Origin: Oleiphilaceae bacterium
Lineage (GTDB): Bacteria; Pseudomonadota; Gammaproteobacteria; Pseudomonadales; Oleiphilaceae
Assembly: GCA_018334495.1 (NCBI GenBank)
Contig: JAGXLV010000003.1
Span: forward strand, 1 to 64,000
Reading direction: 5' to 3'
DNA: 64,000 bases
This document shows, in pieces, positions 10,064 to 20,910 of this stretch (positions within the stretch are counted from its first letter, which is position 1; each line of letters begins with the position of its first letter). Under the pieces are notes generated by a model. The model saw nothing but the letters and a program-made list of their open reading frames with translations. It did no database searches and was not told the origin of the DNA. Made by a program: the position numbers and the translations under genes.

Positions 10064-10783
10064 TCACGGACTCCAGAATATCTCCAGATCCGGTTTGATA
10101 AAGGCCCGAATCGGCATCTCGAAAATCCTGTCAGGCTCGCTGAAGGCCGCCGTAAGGGTCGCCAGCTTTTCGTCGCCCTTCAGGTGCAGCAGAGTGTAAC
10201 GAGCCCCGGACAAGGCCCGACAGGTCAGAGAGATACGTTCCTGCGGCTGGGAAGGCGGCGTCATCGCAATGGTGTCGTGGTGATTGCTTTTATCCATGGC
10301 CTGGGGCAATTCGGGCGCATCGGGAAACAACGAAGCGGTATGGCCATCCGCTCCCATCCCCAGCACCAGCAGGTCCAGCGGCCAGGTGAAATCGGCCAGC
10401 GCCGCTTCACACAGGGGCTGGCCGTCCCGTGCGGAGACCGCATCCTGCTTCAGGGGAAAGAACCTGGCGGACGCGGCTTGTTCCCGCAGGAGGTGTTCTT
10501 TCACAAGGCGGGTGTTGCTGTCTTCACTGTTGTCACTGACCCAGCGCTCATCGGCCAGCGTGATATCGACCCGTGTCCAGTCCAGCACCTGACGCCTGAG
10601 CACCCGGAAAAAGGGCACGGGGGTGGAACCTCCCGACACCGCCAGGCTGGCGCGAGGCGCCTCAGCGAGTCGGGCTTTCAGCAGATCCGCAACACGATGG
10701 GCCAACGACTCCGCCAGCGTCTCTGCATCAGGCGCCACGAAGGTTTTGACTCCCTGTGGCCAATTCAACTCAGGCGTCTTCAT
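10064..10783 (-). CDS. pgl: 6-phosphogluconolactonase
   Basis: A 239-residue DevB/Pgl-type lactonase hydrolysing 6-phosphogluconolactone to 6-phosphogluconate, between Zwf and Edd. It shows the family motifs [25 protein letters not shown] and [16 protein letters not shown]. The start at 10783 is an ATG with GGCAGGAG just upstream; the frame could also open at a GTG at 10801, but that site lacks a ribosome site. The chosen start overlaps the 3' end of zwf by 14 bases, which indicates translational coupling. Confidence 0.93.
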   Translation of the reverse strand: MKTPELNWPQGVKTFVAPDAETLAESLAHRVADLLKARLAEAPRASLAVSGGSTPVPFFRVLRRQVLDWTRVDITLADERWVSDNSEDSNTRLVKEHLLREQAASARFFPLKQDAVSARDGQPLCEAALADFTWPLDLLVLGMGADGHTASLFPDAPELPQAMDKSNHHDTIAMTPPSQPQERISLTCRALSGARYTLLHLKGDEKLATLTAAFSEPDRIFEMPIRAFIKPDLEIFWSP

Positions 10784-12245
10784 ACCAGCTCCTGCCGTCA
10801 CGTGTGATCATGGCGATAGACGCCACCGGGCCCCAGGTACCGGCGGCGTAGCGCTTGGGGTGCGCCATCGGGTCCTGCCAGTGGGACATGACCTGATCGA
10901 CCCAACGCCAGGCGCTCTCCACCTCGTCGCGCCTGACAAACAGATACTGGTTGCCGCGCATCACCTCCCAGAGTAAGCGCTCATAAGCGTCCGGTATGCG
11001 TTTGGCACTGAACGTTTCGGAAAACGTCAGCTCCAGGGGCCCCTGGCGCAGGCGCATGCCCTTATCCAGGCCTTGATCCTTGGTCAGTATCTGAAGCTCC
11101 ATACCCTCGTCGGGCTGGAGCCTTATGATCAGCTTGTTGTTGGCAAGGTGCTTTTGATCCGGATCAAAAATGTAATGAGGCGCAGGCTTGAAATGAATGA
11201 TGATCTGGGACATTTTCTCGGGCATGCGCTTGCCCGTGCGAATATAAAACGGCACCCCGGCCCAGCGCCAGTTCGCGATTTCCGCCTTGAGGGCGACAAA
11301 GGTTTCAGTGGTGCTGCCCCGCGCTGCATCCTCCTCCTCAAGATAACCGGGTACTGGATGCCCGTCGCTGGTGCCAGCGGTGTACTGCCCCCGCACCAGA
11401 TGAGTCTCGATCATATCCGCTGTCATGGGACGCAGGGCCTTCAGAACCTTGACCTTTTCATCGCGGATGCTGTCGGCCGACAGGTCCGAGGGCGGGTCCA
11501 TGGCAATCAGGCACAGCAACTGCAGCAAATGATTCTGGATCATGTCCCGCATCTGCCCGGCCTCGTCAAAGTAGCCCCAACGGCCTTCGATGCCGACGCT
11601 CTCCGCCACGGTGATCTCGACATAGGAGATGTGGTTCTGGTTCCATTGGGTGGCAAACAGATTATTGGCGAAGCGAAGCGCGATCAGATTCTGGACGGTT
11701 TCCTTACCGAGGTAGTGGTCGATGCGAAACAGCTGGTTTTCGTTGAACACCTCGGCGAGCTGATCATTAATGAGCCTGGACGACGCCAGGTCGTGCCCGA
11801 TGGGCTTTTCCACAACAGCGCGGGTGTGTTCGTCGCAGCAGCCATGATCTCTCAGGTTGCGCGCGATCATGCCGTAAATAGAGGGGGGCGTTGCCATGTA
11901 GGCGATCAGGGCGCCGCCACCGTCCTTGCGCCACTCATTAAGGCGCTCATAGCTGGTGCCGTCATCGAAATCAAAACAGATGTACCCGACCCGGCTCAGG
12001 AAGCGTTCCATGGTCTCCGCTTCCAGCTCTTCCGGGCGCAGTTGTCCGCTAATGCTTTCCTTGAGCAGTTGCCGGACGTCCTCGGTGGTCAGGGGCCGGC
12101 GTGCCAGTGCCAACACCCGGGTCTGCGGCGCCAGAAGCCCGACCCGATCCAACTGATACAGGGCCGGAAACAACTTGCGCTGCGCCAGGTCGCCCAGTGC
12201 CCCGAACATCATCAGGTCACAGCGATTTTCGCTTTTGTCGGCCAT
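10770..12245 (-). CDS. zwf: Glucose-6-phosphate 1-dehydrogenase
   Basis: A 491-residue enzyme oxidising glucose-6-phosphate to 6-phosphogluconolactone with NADP or NAD. The nucleotide-binding [16 protein letters not shown], the EKPIGHD loop and the substrate-binding and catalytic [13 protein letters not shown] are intact. It heads the zwf-pgl-eda operon. The divergent gene is hexR, and a HexR-like site lies in the 232-base gap. The ribosome site is weak (GAGAGAC). Confidence 0.96.
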   Translation of the reverse strand: MADKSENRCDLMMFGALGDLAQRKLFPALYQLDRVGLLAPQTRVLALARRPLTTEDVRQLLKESISGQLRPEELEAETMERFLSRVGYICFDFDDGTSYERLNEWRKDGGGALIAYMATPPSIYGMIARNLRDHGCCDEHTRAVVEKPIGHDLASSRLINDQLAEVFNENQLFRIDHYLGKETVQNLIALRFANNLFATQWNQNHISYVEITVAESVGIEGRWGYFDEAGQMRDMIQNHLLQLLCLIAMDPPSDLSADSIRDEKVKVLKALRPMTADMIETHLVRGQYTAGTSDGHPVPGYLEEEDAARGSTTETFVALKAEIANWRWAGVPFYIRTGKRMPEKMSQIIIHFKPAPHYIFDPDQKHLANNKLIIRLQPDEGMELQILTKDQGLDKGMRLRQGPLELTFSETFSAKRIPDAYERLLWEVMRGNQYLFVRRDEVESAWRWVDQVMSHWQDPMAHPKRYAAGTWGPVASIAMITRDGRSWYEDA

Positions 12246-12327
12246 TCTGCTTGTCTCTCAGCTGTACGCATGTGACTTCAGGTGAAGGGGTTCAGGACAA
12301 AAGCCTGCCGTTTTTCACCTGGGAAAG

Positions 12328-12342
12328 TGTAGTAATTTTATA
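12328..12342. promoter_or_regulatory. Candidate HexR operator, zwf/hexR intergenic region
   Basis: TGTAGTAATTTTATA matches 10 of 15 positions of the recalled HexR consensus and shares its first eight bases with the site before gap/edd. The position between divergent zwf and hexR fits control of the operon and autoregulation. Confidence 0.5.
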
Positions 12343-12477
12343 AAAATTCTGACATTTATGAGCCCATTTTGCCACTAAAACTCGCGCCGTTGACACTTTT
12401 CCTACCGCTTTTTCGCCCCGGACAGGGTACAATTACACTATCAAAAGCCGGCCCACTTGACAGGAGAAAACGACTTC

Positions 12478-13350
12478 ATGGCAGCACAACAGGCTCACTA
12501 TGATGATAATGTTATTGCCGTCATTCAGGACAGACTCGAGAACCTTAATAAATCAGAGCGCAAGGTGGCCGAAGCCATTCTACGCAACCCCAAGGCGGCT
12601 ACCCGTTACAGTATTGCCGCCCTGGCCCGGGCCGCCGATGTGAGCGAGCCCACGGTGAACCGCTTTTGCCGAAGCTTTTCCGCGACCGGCTTTCCCGACT
12701 TCAAGATCCGCCTGGCCCAGAGCATCGCCACGGGAACGCCCTACGTCGGTAAAAACATCAGCCAGGAAGACTCTGTTGCCGAGTTTGCCGACAAAATCGT
12801 ATTCAGCACCATCGCCAGCCTCGACAAGGCGCGCCAGGGGCTATCACCGAAAGCCCTGGCAGAGGCGATCGACCACCTGATCCAGGCCAGGCAAATCAAT
12901 TTTTTCGGCATGGGGGGATCCGCGCCCGTTGCCCTGGACGCCCAGCACAAATTCTTCCGGTTCAACATACCGGTCATGAGCTACGACGATTCGCTGATGC
13001 AGCGCATGGTGGCTGCCGGCTCCGGAACCGGGCATGTGATTGTGGTTATCTCTTACACCGGCCGCACGCGGGAAATGGTCGAGATCGCAGAAATGGCCCG
13101 TGCCAATGGCGCCACCGTGATCGGCATTACAGCGCCCGACTCGCCTTTATCAAAGGTCTGCTCGGTCGCGCTTGAAGTCAGCGCAACGGAAGACACTGAG
13201 GTGTACATGCCCATGTCGTCGCGCATTCTGCATCTGACCATCATCGACATTCTCGCCACCGGCGTCACGCTCAAGCGCGGCGTGGACTTCCAGCCCCACC
13301 TGAAAAAAATCAAGGACTGCCTCAAAGCGACCCGCCTGCCGGTCGAATAA
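12478..13350 (+). CDS. hexR: HexR, RpiR-family transcriptional regulator of sugar metabolism
   Basis: A 290-residue RpiR-type regulator: an N-terminal helix-turn-helix (about residues 12-85, [14 protein letters not shown] then [22 protein letters not shown]) and a C-terminal SIS sugar-phosphate domain (about 125-265, with [13 protein letters not shown] and [12 protein letters not shown]). In known homologues 2-keto-3-deoxy-6-phosphogluconate binds the SIS domain and releases the repressor from edd, gap, zwf and related promoters. AGGAG lies upstream of the ATG at 12478; an upstream TTG at 12457 overlaps the ribosome site and is less likely. Its genetic context among all the Entner-Doudoroff genes strengthens the name. 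Confidence 0.93.
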   Translation: MAAQQAHYDDNVIAVIQDRLENLNKSERKVAEAILRNPKAATRYSIAALARAADVSEPTVNRFCRSFSATGFPDFKIRLAQSIATGTPYVGKNISQEDSVAEFADKIVFSTIASLDKARQGLSPKALAEAIDHLIQARQINFFGMGGSAPVALDAQHKFFRFNIPVMSYDDSLMQRMVAAGSGTGHVIVVISYTGRTREMVEIAEMARANGATVIGITAPDSPLSKVCSVALEVSATEDTEVYMPMSSRILHLTIIDILATGVTLKRGVDFQPHLKKIKDCLKATRLPVE

Positions 13351-13355
13351 AGGAC

Positions 13356-13396
13356 ACAAAAAAGCCCGGGACAGCAAAGAATCCCGGGCTTTTTCG
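13356..13396. terminator. Bidirectional terminator between hexR and ppiD
   Basis: AAAAAAGCCCGGGA pairs with TCCCGGGCTTTTT around CAGCAAAGA (13358-13395), with A and T runs on both sides. Confidence 0.9.
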
Positions 13397-13424
13397 TTCA
13401 GGCAATTGTCGGGCAGCCTTCAGC

Positions 13425-15287
13425 TCAAGGCCGCTCGATCTCCGCACGTTCCCGCAACCGTTGCCGGTAGGCCATGTATTCGCGCTGGGCCATCTGTGAG
13501 GCAATGAAGGATTGCCAGCGCTCTCTCTCCTCCTGTTTGTCTTCAACCTGACCTTCGGTGACGCCGTCGAGCGCGATCACCACAAGGTCCTGCCCCGAAC
13601 GGGTCATGCCGTAACTGGGCGAGTCGCCTTGCGGACGCGGCAGGCTGAAGGTGCGGTCAATGACGGCGGAGTCCACCGAGTTGGTGCTTCGCGTCACGGC
13701 CTCATAGCTCTGCCAGCTGTCCGGGGCAACCTCAAGATCGTTCAGTTCAGCGCCTTGTTCCAGGTCAGCAACGAGCTTTTCGCCAAGCGCCGCCAGCGCC
13801 TCACGCGTGCGCTGTTGGGTGAGCTGCTGGCGGATATCGTCACGCACCTCATCCAGGGGCTGCCGGGCGGCAGGTTTGTAATCCCGAACCCGCGCCACCA
13901 CCGAGGTGTCCGGGGCGAGATCAATCAATTCGGTGTTGTAGCCCGCCTCCAGAACATCTTCCGAGAACAGCTGTCGGATCAATCCGGCATGATCGAAAGG
14001 CTCATCGCCGCCATCACGGGTAACGTTGCTCCGGGTCTGGACCTTTAACCCCAACTCCTCTGCCGGTACGGTCAGATTATCCTCGGCGTAGGCCAGGTCC
14101 ACCAGCCTGGAACGGATTTCAGAAAAGCGTTCGCCGGCTTTTTCCATAGCCAGTTGCTCGGCGAGCTCCGACTTCACGTCCTCGAACGCTGGCGCTTCGG
14201 TTTTGCGCACGTCCTCAAGCTTGATCAGATGGACACCAAAGGTTGTTTGCACCGGATCGGACACCTCACCCTCTTCCAGGGCAAAGGCGGCTTCCTCGAA
14301 GTCGGCATCAAACATTTCCCGGCTGATATAGCCAAGGTCGCCGCCGTCGCGGGCAGAGGCCAGATCGTCGGAGTAGCTTTCGGCCAGCGCCGCGAAGGAT
14401 TCACCCGCTTCCAGCTTCTCCTGGACTTCTTCAAGCGTTTCGCTGGCCTCGTCAGTGTCGCCCTCGATCAGAATATGGGCGACCTTGCGCTCTTCTTTTG
14501 CCAGTGACCCCGCCTCAGCCTGATAGAATTCCTGCAACTCGCTGTCGCTAACCTCAACGGCTTTGGCGAGGTCCTGCAGAGACAGCTCGATATAAGCCGC
14601 GTCTATCCGTTCGGGCTGCATGAAACGGCGGCTGTTGTCCTCATAATAGGCCTCGACATCCGCTTCCGTTACGGACACCTCACTCTCCACAGCCGCGGGG
14701 CTCAACGTGAAAGTGCGGAAGTCGCGGGCCTGGTACTGCAGTCCCAGGATATGATCCACCGCCTGAGGACTGACCAGGCCGCTCTCCAGAACGCCGGCCC
14801 GGATCTGGTTGGCGATGTACTGGCGCCGCATGGCATCCCGGAATTCCATGGGCCCCATGCCCATGTTTCTGATGACAGAAACAAAGCGTTCGCGGCTGAA
14901 CTCTCCGCCGACCTCAAACTGGGACATCTGGGTGATAAGCCGGTCGACATCCTCGTCAGACAGTTCCAGGCCCTGACGGGCTGCGTCCTGGGTCAGAACT
15001 TCGTCCCTGATCATGGACTCCAGCGCGCTCTGCCGGATTTGATCGTCATCCAGAAGCGAAGGGTCGGGCGTGTCCATCTCGGACAACTGGCGCTGCCGTT
15101 CCATCTGGACCACACGCGTGAATTCCCGCTCGGTAATGGGTTCGTCATTAACGGTCGCCACTTCCGGCTCACTGGAAAAACCGCCGATGATAGCGTCCAC
15201 CCCGAACATGGAAAGAGCAAGGATGAGCAATCCTACGATGATCTTGGCAATGGTGCCCTGAGCGTTTTCACGGATATCTTGAAGCAT
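13425..15287 (-). CDS. ppiD: Periplasmic folding chaperone PpiD (SurA-N/parvulin type)
   Basis: A 620-residue inner-membrane-anchored periplasmic chaperone that meets newly secreted proteins at the Sec translocon. It has a short cytoplasmic N-terminus, one membrane helix (about residues 13-33, AKIIVGLLILALSMFGVDA), a SurA-N-like chaperone region, a parvulin domain around 265-360 (KVAHILIE, GDLGYISREMFD, TTFGVHLIKLEDV) and a second degenerate parvulin-like region. GGGAGGAAC precedes the ATG. It lies downstream of the HU gene but behind a terminator (15383-15413), so it probably has its own promoter in addition. Confidence 0.94.
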   Translation of the reverse strand: MLQDIRENAQGTIAKIIVGLLILALSMFGVDAIIGGFSSEPEVATVNDEPITEREFTRVVQMERQRQLSEMDTPDPSLLDDDQIRQSALESMIRDEVLTQDAARQGLELSDEDVDRLITQMSQFEVGGEFSRERFVSVIRNMGMGPMEFRDAMRRQYIANQIRAGVLESGLVSPQAVDHILGLQYQARDFRTFTLSPAAVESEVSVTEADVEAYYEDNSRRFMQPERIDAAYIELSLQDLAKAVEVSDSELQEFYQAEAGSLAKEERKVAHILIEGDTDEASETLEEVQEKLEAGESFAALAESYSDDLASARDGGDLGYISREMFDADFEEAAFALEEGEVSDPVQTTFGVHLIKLEDVRKTEAPAFEDVKSELAEQLAMEKAGERFSEIRSRLVDLAYAEDNLTVPAEELGLKVQTRSNVTRDGGDEPFDHAGLIRQLFSEDVLEAGYNTELIDLAPDTSVVARVRDYKPAARQPLDEVRDDIRQQLTQQRTREALAALGEKLVADLEQGAELNDLEVAPDSWQSYEAVTRSTNSVDSAVIDRTFSLPRPQGDSPSYGMTRSGQDLVVIALDGVTEGQVEDKQEERERWQSFIASQMAQREYMAYRQRLRERAEIERP

Positions 15288-15382
15288 GTTCCTCCCAGTC
15301 CGCCGGGACAGGCCACATCACTCTGGAACGATGTGAGCGCCGCCAGCGTCAGGCCTCTATGTGTTTATGAGCAAGCCGAACG

Positions 15383-15413
15383 TAAAAAAGGCGCACCCTT
15401 CTGGAATGCGCCT
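15383..15413 (-). terminator. Intrinsic terminator after the HU gene
   Basis: On the minus strand AGGCGCA pairs with TGCGCCT around TTCCAGAAGGG, followed by TTTTTT. It lies 126 bases after the HU stop codon and upstream of ppiD. Confidence 0.75.
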
Positions 15414-15538
15414 CGACTTCGTTTAAAGCAACCGCTTCCCGCATTTAACTTACCGTACTTCTGCAAGCCGATGGGTTATCTTTGGGGGGATTACTTCAGC
15501 AGCGCCTGGTTGTGCGCGCCGCCATGCGAAAGAGACCG

Positions 15539-15811
15539 TTATTTAACAGCGTCTTTCAAAGCCTTGCCTGCCTTGAAACCAGGCACTTTGGATGCCGGAA
15601 TCTTGATTTCCGCGCCGGTCTGGGGATTACGACCTGTGCGAGCAGCGCGTTCTTTCACGGAAAACGTACCAAAACCAATCAAGGTGACCTGGTCGTCCTG
15701 CTTGAGAGCGTCAGTAATGGTATTTGTCATTGCATCCAGAGCACGGGCTGCGCTGGCCTTGGATAGATCGGCTGAGTCTGCAATTGCGTCGATAAGTTCG
15801 GACTTGTTCAC
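15539..15811 (-). CDS. hupB: DNA-binding protein HU-beta
   Basis: A 90-residue histone-like nucleoid protein. It begins [11 protein letters not shown] and contains the beta-arm region [21 protein letters not shown] with the Pro that intercalates in the minor groove, ending [10 protein letters not shown] dimers bend and compact DNA. The start is GTG, preceded by AGGGG. Position between lon and ppiD matches the Pseudomonas lon-hupB-ppiD order, which supports the beta assignment. Confidence 0.95.
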   Translation of the reverse strand: MNKSELIDAIADSADLSKASAARALDAMTNTITDALKQDDQVTLIGFGTFSVKERAARTGRNPQTGAEIKIPASKVPGFKAGKALKDAVK

Positions 15812-15967
15812 ACTAAACCCCTTCGATTTCAGGTTGAAGATGTTCTAGGTTGGTTTTTTGTTCTTGGAGGTTCGCGACTATCGTAAACACGCTAGCGCAA
15901 TTCCATTTTTCAATTCTTATTCCTTGCAGCTAATTCCGGATCTTCAGAATAGCCGTTTACTGCGCGG

Positions 15968-16019
15968 GAGCCCTTGGTACTGGCTGCTTCACGGCGGAAA
16001 CAGTTATACCAATGGGCTC
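15968..16019. repeat. Long imperfect inverted repeat between lon and hupB
   Basis: GAGCCCTTGGTA (15968-15979) pairs with TACCAATGGGCTC (16007-16019) with one bulged T, enclosing a GC-rich centre that can also fold. It begins 29 bases after the lon stop codon on the minus strand. There is no T-run, so it is more likely an mRNA 3'-end stabilising or processing structure than a Rho-independent terminator. Confidence 0.55.
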
Positions 16020-16047
16020 TCTTGCATGTCAACCAAACAAGCTATCT

Positions 16048-18465
16048 TTAATGGGTTTTTATGCGCTCTGCCGTCTCGCCATCGTCGTCACGGGAAGCCC
16101 CCGCCGCTCCTTTCGACTTCGAATCTTCGGCCAGGGGAGCTGGCGGGTAAGCCAGCGCAACGTCCAGTACTTCATCAATCCATTTGGCCGGGCGAATCTC
16201 CAGAGACTCTTTTATATTGTCCGGTATCTCCTTGAGATCTCGAACATTTTCGTCCGGAATGATGACGGTTTTAATACCCCCTCGGTGGGCCGCAAGCAGC
16301 TTTTCCTTGAGCCCCCCGATCGGCAAAACCTGACCCCGCAACGTGATCTCACCGGTCATGGCGACATCCGCGCGGACCGGAATATCCGTCAGTGCAGAAA
16401 CCAGGGCTGTGCACATGCCGACACCGGCGCTGGGACCGTCTTTTGGCGTCGCTCCCTCGGGCACATGGACGTGCAGATCGTGTTTTTCGTGGAAATCTTC
16501 AGGAATTCCCAGCCCCACAGCCCGACTTCTGACCACGGTCAGAGCAGCCTGAATGGACTCCTGCATGACATCGCCCAGCGAACCGGTCTTTACAACCCGG
16601 CCTTTGCCCTTGGTCACGGCGCACTCGATCGTCAGCAACTCACCACCGACCTGTGTCCAGGCCAGGCCGGTCACCTGACCGACGCGATTCTTCTCTCCGG
16701 CCAGACCGTAGGTGAACTTCTGCACGCCGGAGTAGTCCTCCAGCATTTCGCCAGTGAGCTCCACGGGTGTTTTTTCACCGCTCTCCACGTGCTCTCGCAC
16801 AACCTTGCGGCAGATCTTGGCAATTTCCCGTTCAAGCCCCCGAACACCCGCCTCACGAGTGTAGAAACGGATCAGGCTGCGCATGGTGCCCTCGGGGATG
16901 GCCAGCTCATCCTTGCGCAAGCCGTTGGCCTTGATCTGCTTGGGCAGCAGGTACTTGAGCGCGATATTGACCTTTTCGTCCTCGGTGTAACCCGGTATGC
17001 GGATGATTTCCATCCGATCCAGCAAGGCCGAGGGGATATCCATGGAGTTGGATGTGCACACGAACATAACGTCGGAGAGGTCATAATCGACCTCAAGGTA
17101 GTGGTCGTTGAACGTGTGGTTCTGCTCGGGATCCAGCACTTCCAGGAGCGCGGACGCCGGATCGCCGCGGTGGTCCATGCCCATCTTGTCGATCTCGTCG
17201 AACAGGAACAGGGGATTCCTGACCTCAACCTTGGACAGTTTTTGAATCAGTTTACCGGGCAAGGCGCCGATGTAGGTTTTCCGATGGCCGCGAATCTCGG
17301 CCTCGTCGCGCACACCACCCAACGCCATGCGGGTGTATTTGCGATTGGTCGCCCGGGCAAGGGACTGCCCCAGGGACGTTTTACCAACGCCGGGAGGCCC
17401 CACCAGACACAGCACAGGGCCCTTTATCTTCTTGACCCGGCTCTGTACGGCCAAATACTCCAGGATGCGCTTCTTGACCTCGTCGAGGCCGTAGTGGTCC
17501 TCATCCAGGATGGCCCTCGCCTTTTCAATGTCATGGCGGACACGACTGCGCTTTTTCCAGGGAATGGCCAGCATCCAGTCAATGTAACCGCGCACCACTG
17601 TCGCCTCAGCAGACATGGGCGACATCATCTTGAGCTTGTTCAGTTCGATTTCGGTTTTCTTGTGCGCCTCTTCCGGCAGACCGGCTTCCTCAAGCCTGGT
17701 TTCAAGCTCTTCGAAATCTCCGCCGCCTTCGCCCATGGAGCCCATCTCTTTCTGGATGGCCTTCATCTGCTCGTTCAGGTAGTACTCACGCTGGCTCCGC
17801 TCCATTTGCTTCTTGACGCGGCCACGGATGCGTTTTTCCACTTCGATCATGTCCATTTCGCCGTCAAGCTTGCCCAGCAGCAGCTCGACCCGGCTCCGGA
17901 CGTCGAGGGCTTCAAGCAGCTCCTGTTTTTCCGGAATCTGCAGTTCCAGATGGGCCGCCATGGTGTCGGCCAGGCGCTCCAACTCGTGAATGCCGGTGAG
18001 CGCATTGGACACTTCGGAAGGAACTTTCTTGGACAGTTTGACGAACTTCTCGAACTCCTCCGTCAGGGTTTTGACCAGCACTTCCTCCTCGCGCTCGGGC
18101 AGGGAGTCCACATCCATAAGCGTGGCGCGGGCAGTCAGATACTCCCCCTCGGCAATGCTGCCAACCCTGGCGCGGGCGTTGCCTTCCACCAGCACTTTTA
18201 CCGTACCGTCCGGCAGTCTCAGCATTTGCAGGATAGTAGCCAGGGTGCCCATTTCAAACACATCCTTGGGCTCCGGGTCGTCGGTTCCGGCATCACGCTG
18301 GGCTACCAGCAAAATTTCCTTACTGCCGTCCATCGCGGCTTCCAATGCCTGTATTGATCTCTCGCGTCCTACGAACAATGGCACCACCATGTGTGGGAAA
18401 ACCACAACATCCCTCAGGGGGAGCATGGGGTATTCGTTAACGGACACTTCGGGTGTCAGGGTCAT
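16048..18465 (-). CDS. lon: ATP-dependent protease Lon
   Basis: An 805-residue cytoplasmic AAA+ serine protease degrading damaged and regulatory proteins. The N-terminal substrate-binding domain begins [16 protein letters not shown]; the AAA+ module has Walker [13 protein letters not shown] and Walker [11 protein letters not shown]; the protease domain has the Ser-Lys dyad at Ser679 (DGPSAG) and Lys722 (GGLKEK), the same numbers as in E. coli Lon. AGAGGATTCC precedes the ATG. It lies downstream of clpX, separated by a terminator, and has 236 bases for its own promoter. A CCCCCAT element upstream resembles a heat-shock -10 but lacks a clear -35. Confidence 0.97.
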   Translation of the reverse strand: MTLTPEVSVNEYPMLPLRDVVVFPHMVVPLFVGRERSIQALEAAMDGSKEILLVAQRDAGTDDPEPKDVFEMGTLATILQMLRLPDGTVKVLVEGNARARVGSIAEGEYLTARATLMDVDSLPEREEEVLVKTLTEEFEKFVKLSKKVPSEVSNALTGIHELERLADTMAAHLELQIPEKQELLEALDVRSRVELLLGKLDGEMDMIEVEKRIRGRVKKQMERSQREYYLNEQMKAIQKEMGSMGEGGGDFEELETRLEEAGLPEEAHKKTEIELNKLKMMSPMSAEATVVRGYIDWMLAIPWKKRSRVRHDIEKARAILDEDHYGLDEVKKRILEYLAVQSRVKKIKGPVLCLVGPPGVGKTSLGQSLARATNRKYTRMALGGVRDEAEIRGHRKTYIGALPGKLIQKLSKVEVRNPLFLFDEIDKMGMDHRGDPASALLEVLDPEQNHTFNDHYLEVDYDLSDVMFVCTSNSMDIPSALLDRMEIIRIPGYTEDEKVNIALKYLLPKQIKANGLRKDELAIPEGTMRSLIRFYTREAGVRGLEREIAKICRKVVREHVESGEKTPVELTGEMLEDYSGVQKFTYGLAGEKNRVGQVTGLAWTQVGGELLTIECAVTKGKGRVVKTGSLGDVMQESIQAALTVVRSRAVGLGIPEDFHEKHDLHVHVPEGATPKDGPSAGVGMCTALVSALTDIPVRADVAMTGEITLRGQVLPIGGLKEKLLAAHRGGIKTVIIPDENVRDLKEIPDNIKESLEIRPAKWIDEVLDVALAYPPAPLAEDSKSKGAAGASRDDDGETAERIKTH

Positions 18466-18653
18466 ATGGAATCCTCTGATGACATGTCTTTACAGCGTCA
18501 TTCTCGCTGACCAACTCTTGAGCCAAATCGGCAATTTTCATGAGAACAAACTATGGGGGCTTGGACAGGAAAAACAATCAGTTTACGCCCCTGGCGGGCA
18601 GGAAAATGACACATTTTGTAATTACTTTCTGTTTTCCCGCACAAAACCGGGCT

Positions 18654-18682
18654 GAAAAAAAAAGGGCGTTGCCGCCCTTTTG
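18654..18682 (-). terminator. Intrinsic terminator after clpX
   Basis: On the minus strand AAAGGGCG-GCAA-CGCCCTTT is followed by a run of nine T residues. It lies about 20 bases after the clpX stop codon and separates clpPX from lon. Confidence 0.9.
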
Positions 18683-18701
18683 TTGCTGTCACCCGTTTGG
18701 G

Positions 18702-19988
18702 TTAATCATCCGGAACAGCTTTTTTGGCGCGGTCGTTGTTGTCGTATATCTTGAACGGCTCCGATTCGCCTTTGATGACGCTTTCATCAACCACTACTTT
18801 GGAGACCCCACGCTCTGACGGTATCTGATACATGATATCCAGAAGGGTTGCCTCCATGATGGAGCGCAGACCGCGGGCGCCGGACTTGCGGTCCATGGCC
18901 TTCTTGGCAACCGCCCTCAGGGCGTCCTCCCGGAAATCAAGCTCAACGCCCTCGAGGTCAAACAGCTTCTGGTACTGTTTGGTGAGCGCGTTTTTGGGCT
19001 CGGTAAGAATCTCTACCAGCGCCGGGATATCCAGTTCGGTAAGCGTTGCAACCACGGGCAGACGACCGACGAATTCCGGAATCAGGCCGTATTTGACCAG
19101 GTCATCGGTTTCCACATCCTTGATGATGTCGCCGGTGCTCTTGCGGTCTTCCTCCCCCACAACAGACGCGGAAAAGCCGATGCTGCTGCGTTCGGAGCGG
19201 GCCTGAATCACTTTATCCAGCCCGGCAAAAGCGCCACCGCAAATAAACAGGATGTTGCCGGTATCCACCTGCAGGAACTCCTGCTGCGGATGTTTGCGAC
19301 CGCCTTGCGGCGGCACCGATGCAACCGTTCCCTCGATCAGCTTCAGCAACGCCTGCTGGACGCCCTCACCCGAGACGTCACGGGTGATGGAGGGGTTGTC
19401 GGACTTGCGGGAAATCTTGTCGATTTCATCAATGTAAACAATACCGCGCTGGGCCTTGTCCACATCGTAATCGCATTTCTGCAGCAGCTTCTGGATGATG
19501 TTCTCGACATCCTCACCGACATAGCCCGCTTCCGTCAGCGTGGTGGCATCGGCAATGGTGAACGGCACGTTCAGCACCCGGGCCAAGGTCTCTGCCAGCA
19601 AGGTCTTGCCGCTGCCGGTAGGGCCGATCAGGAGAATGTTGCTCTTGCCCAGCTCGACATCGGTCTTGCCTTCACCGTAGCGCAACCGCTTGTAGTGGTT
19701 GTAAACCGCTACCGACAAAACGACCTTGGCCCGGTCCTGACCGATCACATACTCGTTAAGCGTGTCGCGGATTTCAGACGGAGTGGGTAGCCGGTCCTGA
19801 GTGTCTTCTTCTGCGCTTTCCTGAATTTCTTCGCGGATAATGTCATTGCACAAATCGACGCACTCGTCACAGATGAACACCGAAGGCCCTGCAATAAGCT
19901 TTCGGACTTCATGCTGGCTCTTTCCACAAAACGAGCAGTAAAGTAACTTGCCGTTATCGTCACTTTTGCCGTTTTTATCATCTGCCAT
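18702..19988 (-). CDS. clpX: ClpX, ATP-binding unfoldase of ClpXP
   Basis: A 428-residue AAA+ unfoldase that feeds tagged substrates, such as ssrA-tagged chains, to ClpP. The N-terminal C4 zinc finger (YCSFCGKS, then [10 protein letters not shown]) binds adaptors. Walker [14 protein letters not shown], Walker [10 protein letters not shown], the pore loop region, the RSERSSIGF stretch and the IGF loop for ClpP docking are visible. AGAGGT precedes the ATG. It lies 85 bases downstream of clpP. Confidence 0.97.
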   Translation of the reverse strand: MADDKNGKSDDNGKLLYCSFCGKSQHEVRKLIAGPSVFICDECVDLCNDIIREEIQESAEEDTQDRLPTPSEIRDTLNEYVIGQDRAKVVLSVAVYNHYKRLRYGEGKTDVELGKSNILLIGPTGSGKTLLAETLARVLNVPFTIADATTLTEAGYVGEDVENIIQKLLQKCDYDVDKAQRGIVYIDEIDKISRKSDNPSITRDVSGEGVQQALLKLIEGTVASVPPQGGRKHPQQEFLQVDTGNILFICGGAFAGLDKVIQARSERSSIGFSASVVGEEDRKSTGDIIKDVETDDLVKYGLIPEFVGRLPVVATLTELDIPALVEILTEPKNALTKQYQKLFDLEGVELDFREDALRAVAKKAMDRKSGARGLRSIMEATLLDIMYQIPSERGVSKVVVDESVIKGESEPFKIYDNNDRAKKAVPDD

Positions 19989-20073
19989 TGAATTACCTCT
20001 GCTCTCTGTGTGCCGGCGATCGGGGCCGTTATCAAGACACTACGTCCACTAACGGTCATGCGATCAGCGAGTA

Positions 20074-20754
20074 TTATTTAGTCGGTGTGCGCTTATCAAG
20101 TACCGAATCAACCAGACCGTATGCCTCGGCCTGTTTCGGGTCCATGAAGTAATCGCGGTCAGTGTCCCGTGACACGACTTCCAGATCCTGGCCGGTGTGA
20201 TAGGCCAGAATCTCATTCAGGCTGTGCCGGATCTTGAGAATTTCACGGGTGTGAATCTCGATGTCTGAGGCCTGGCCCTGGTAGCCGCCCAGGGGCTGGT
20301 GAATCATCACCCGGGAATGCGGCAGACAAGCGCGTTTACCCGCGGCACCGCCAGCCAGCAGGAGTGCGCCCATGCTGGCCGCCTGGCCAACACACAGGGT
20401 GGCCACATCAGGCTTGATAAACTGCATGGTGTCGTAAATGGACATGCCCGCAGTCACTGAGCCGCCCGGGCTGTTGATATAAAGATGAACGTCTTTGTCC
20501 GGATTTTCTGATTCCAGAAACAAAAGCTGGGCCACAATCAGGTTCGCCATGTGGTCTTCGACCTGGCCGACCATGAAAATAACACGCTCTTTAAGCAAGC
20601 GGGAATAGATGTCAAAAGAGCGCTCGCCGCGAGCTGTCTGCTCGATAACCATCGGCACCAGGCCGGAGCTGGTAACCATCGCGGGGCCGTCAATCGGTTT
20701 GTCCATCATGATGCGCATGAACTCCTTCGGGATGTGTCGTAGCCGGCTGGCCAC
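20074..20754 (-). CDS. clpP: ClpP, proteolytic subunit of ClpXP
   Basis: A serine peptidase of 226 residues from the outermost start. The catalytic Ser is in GQAASMGA (Ser117) and His in HQPLGG (His142), with the Asp further on; processing is expected just before [10 protein letters not shown]. The start is uncertain: 20754 is a GTG without a clear ribosome site, while the ATGs at 20718 and 20709 follow AAGGAG at 3 and 12 bases. The 20709 start would give a propeptide of about 15 residues, close to the E. coli length. It lies between tig and clpX. Confidence 0.95.
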   Translation of the reverse strand: MASRLRHIPKEFMRIMMDKPIDGPAMVTSSGLVPMVIEQTARGERSFDIYSRLLKERVIFMVGQVEDHMANLIVAQLLFLESENPDKDVHLYINSPGGSVTAGMSIYDTMQFIKPDVATLCVGQAASMGALLLAGGAAGKRACLPHSRVMIHQPLGGYQGQASDIEIHTREILKIRHSLNEILAYHTGQDLEVVSRDTDRDYFMDPKQAEAYGLVDSVLDKRTPTK

Positions 20755-20837
20755 GATATGTCGGTGCTTACTGTGTCACTACTTGTCGGGGTATTTAACA
20801 AAACCTTGAACGGCACTTTGCCAGTAACCCGTCGGGA

Positions 20838-20866
20838 TGAAAACAGCCGGGCTGACCGGCTGCTTC
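20838..20866 (-). terminator. Weak terminator or attenuator after tig
   Basis: On the minus strand CAGCCGG pairs with CCGGCTG around TCAGC, followed by only four T residues. Partial read-through into clpP is plausible, linking tig with clpPX. Confidence 0.5.
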
Positions 20867-20910
20867 AATTAATAGGGTACGCCCGGTCAATTTTCAAGGC
20901 CTGCCGTCCC

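Noticed and set aside
16012-18357. 781-codon open frame opposite lon
   Set aside because: Antisense shadow; lon on the other strand keeps all catalytic residues.
18466-18653. Heat-shock (sigma-32) promoter of lon
   Set aside because: CCCCCAT near 18535 resembles the -10, but no CTTGAA-like -35 at the right distance was seen.
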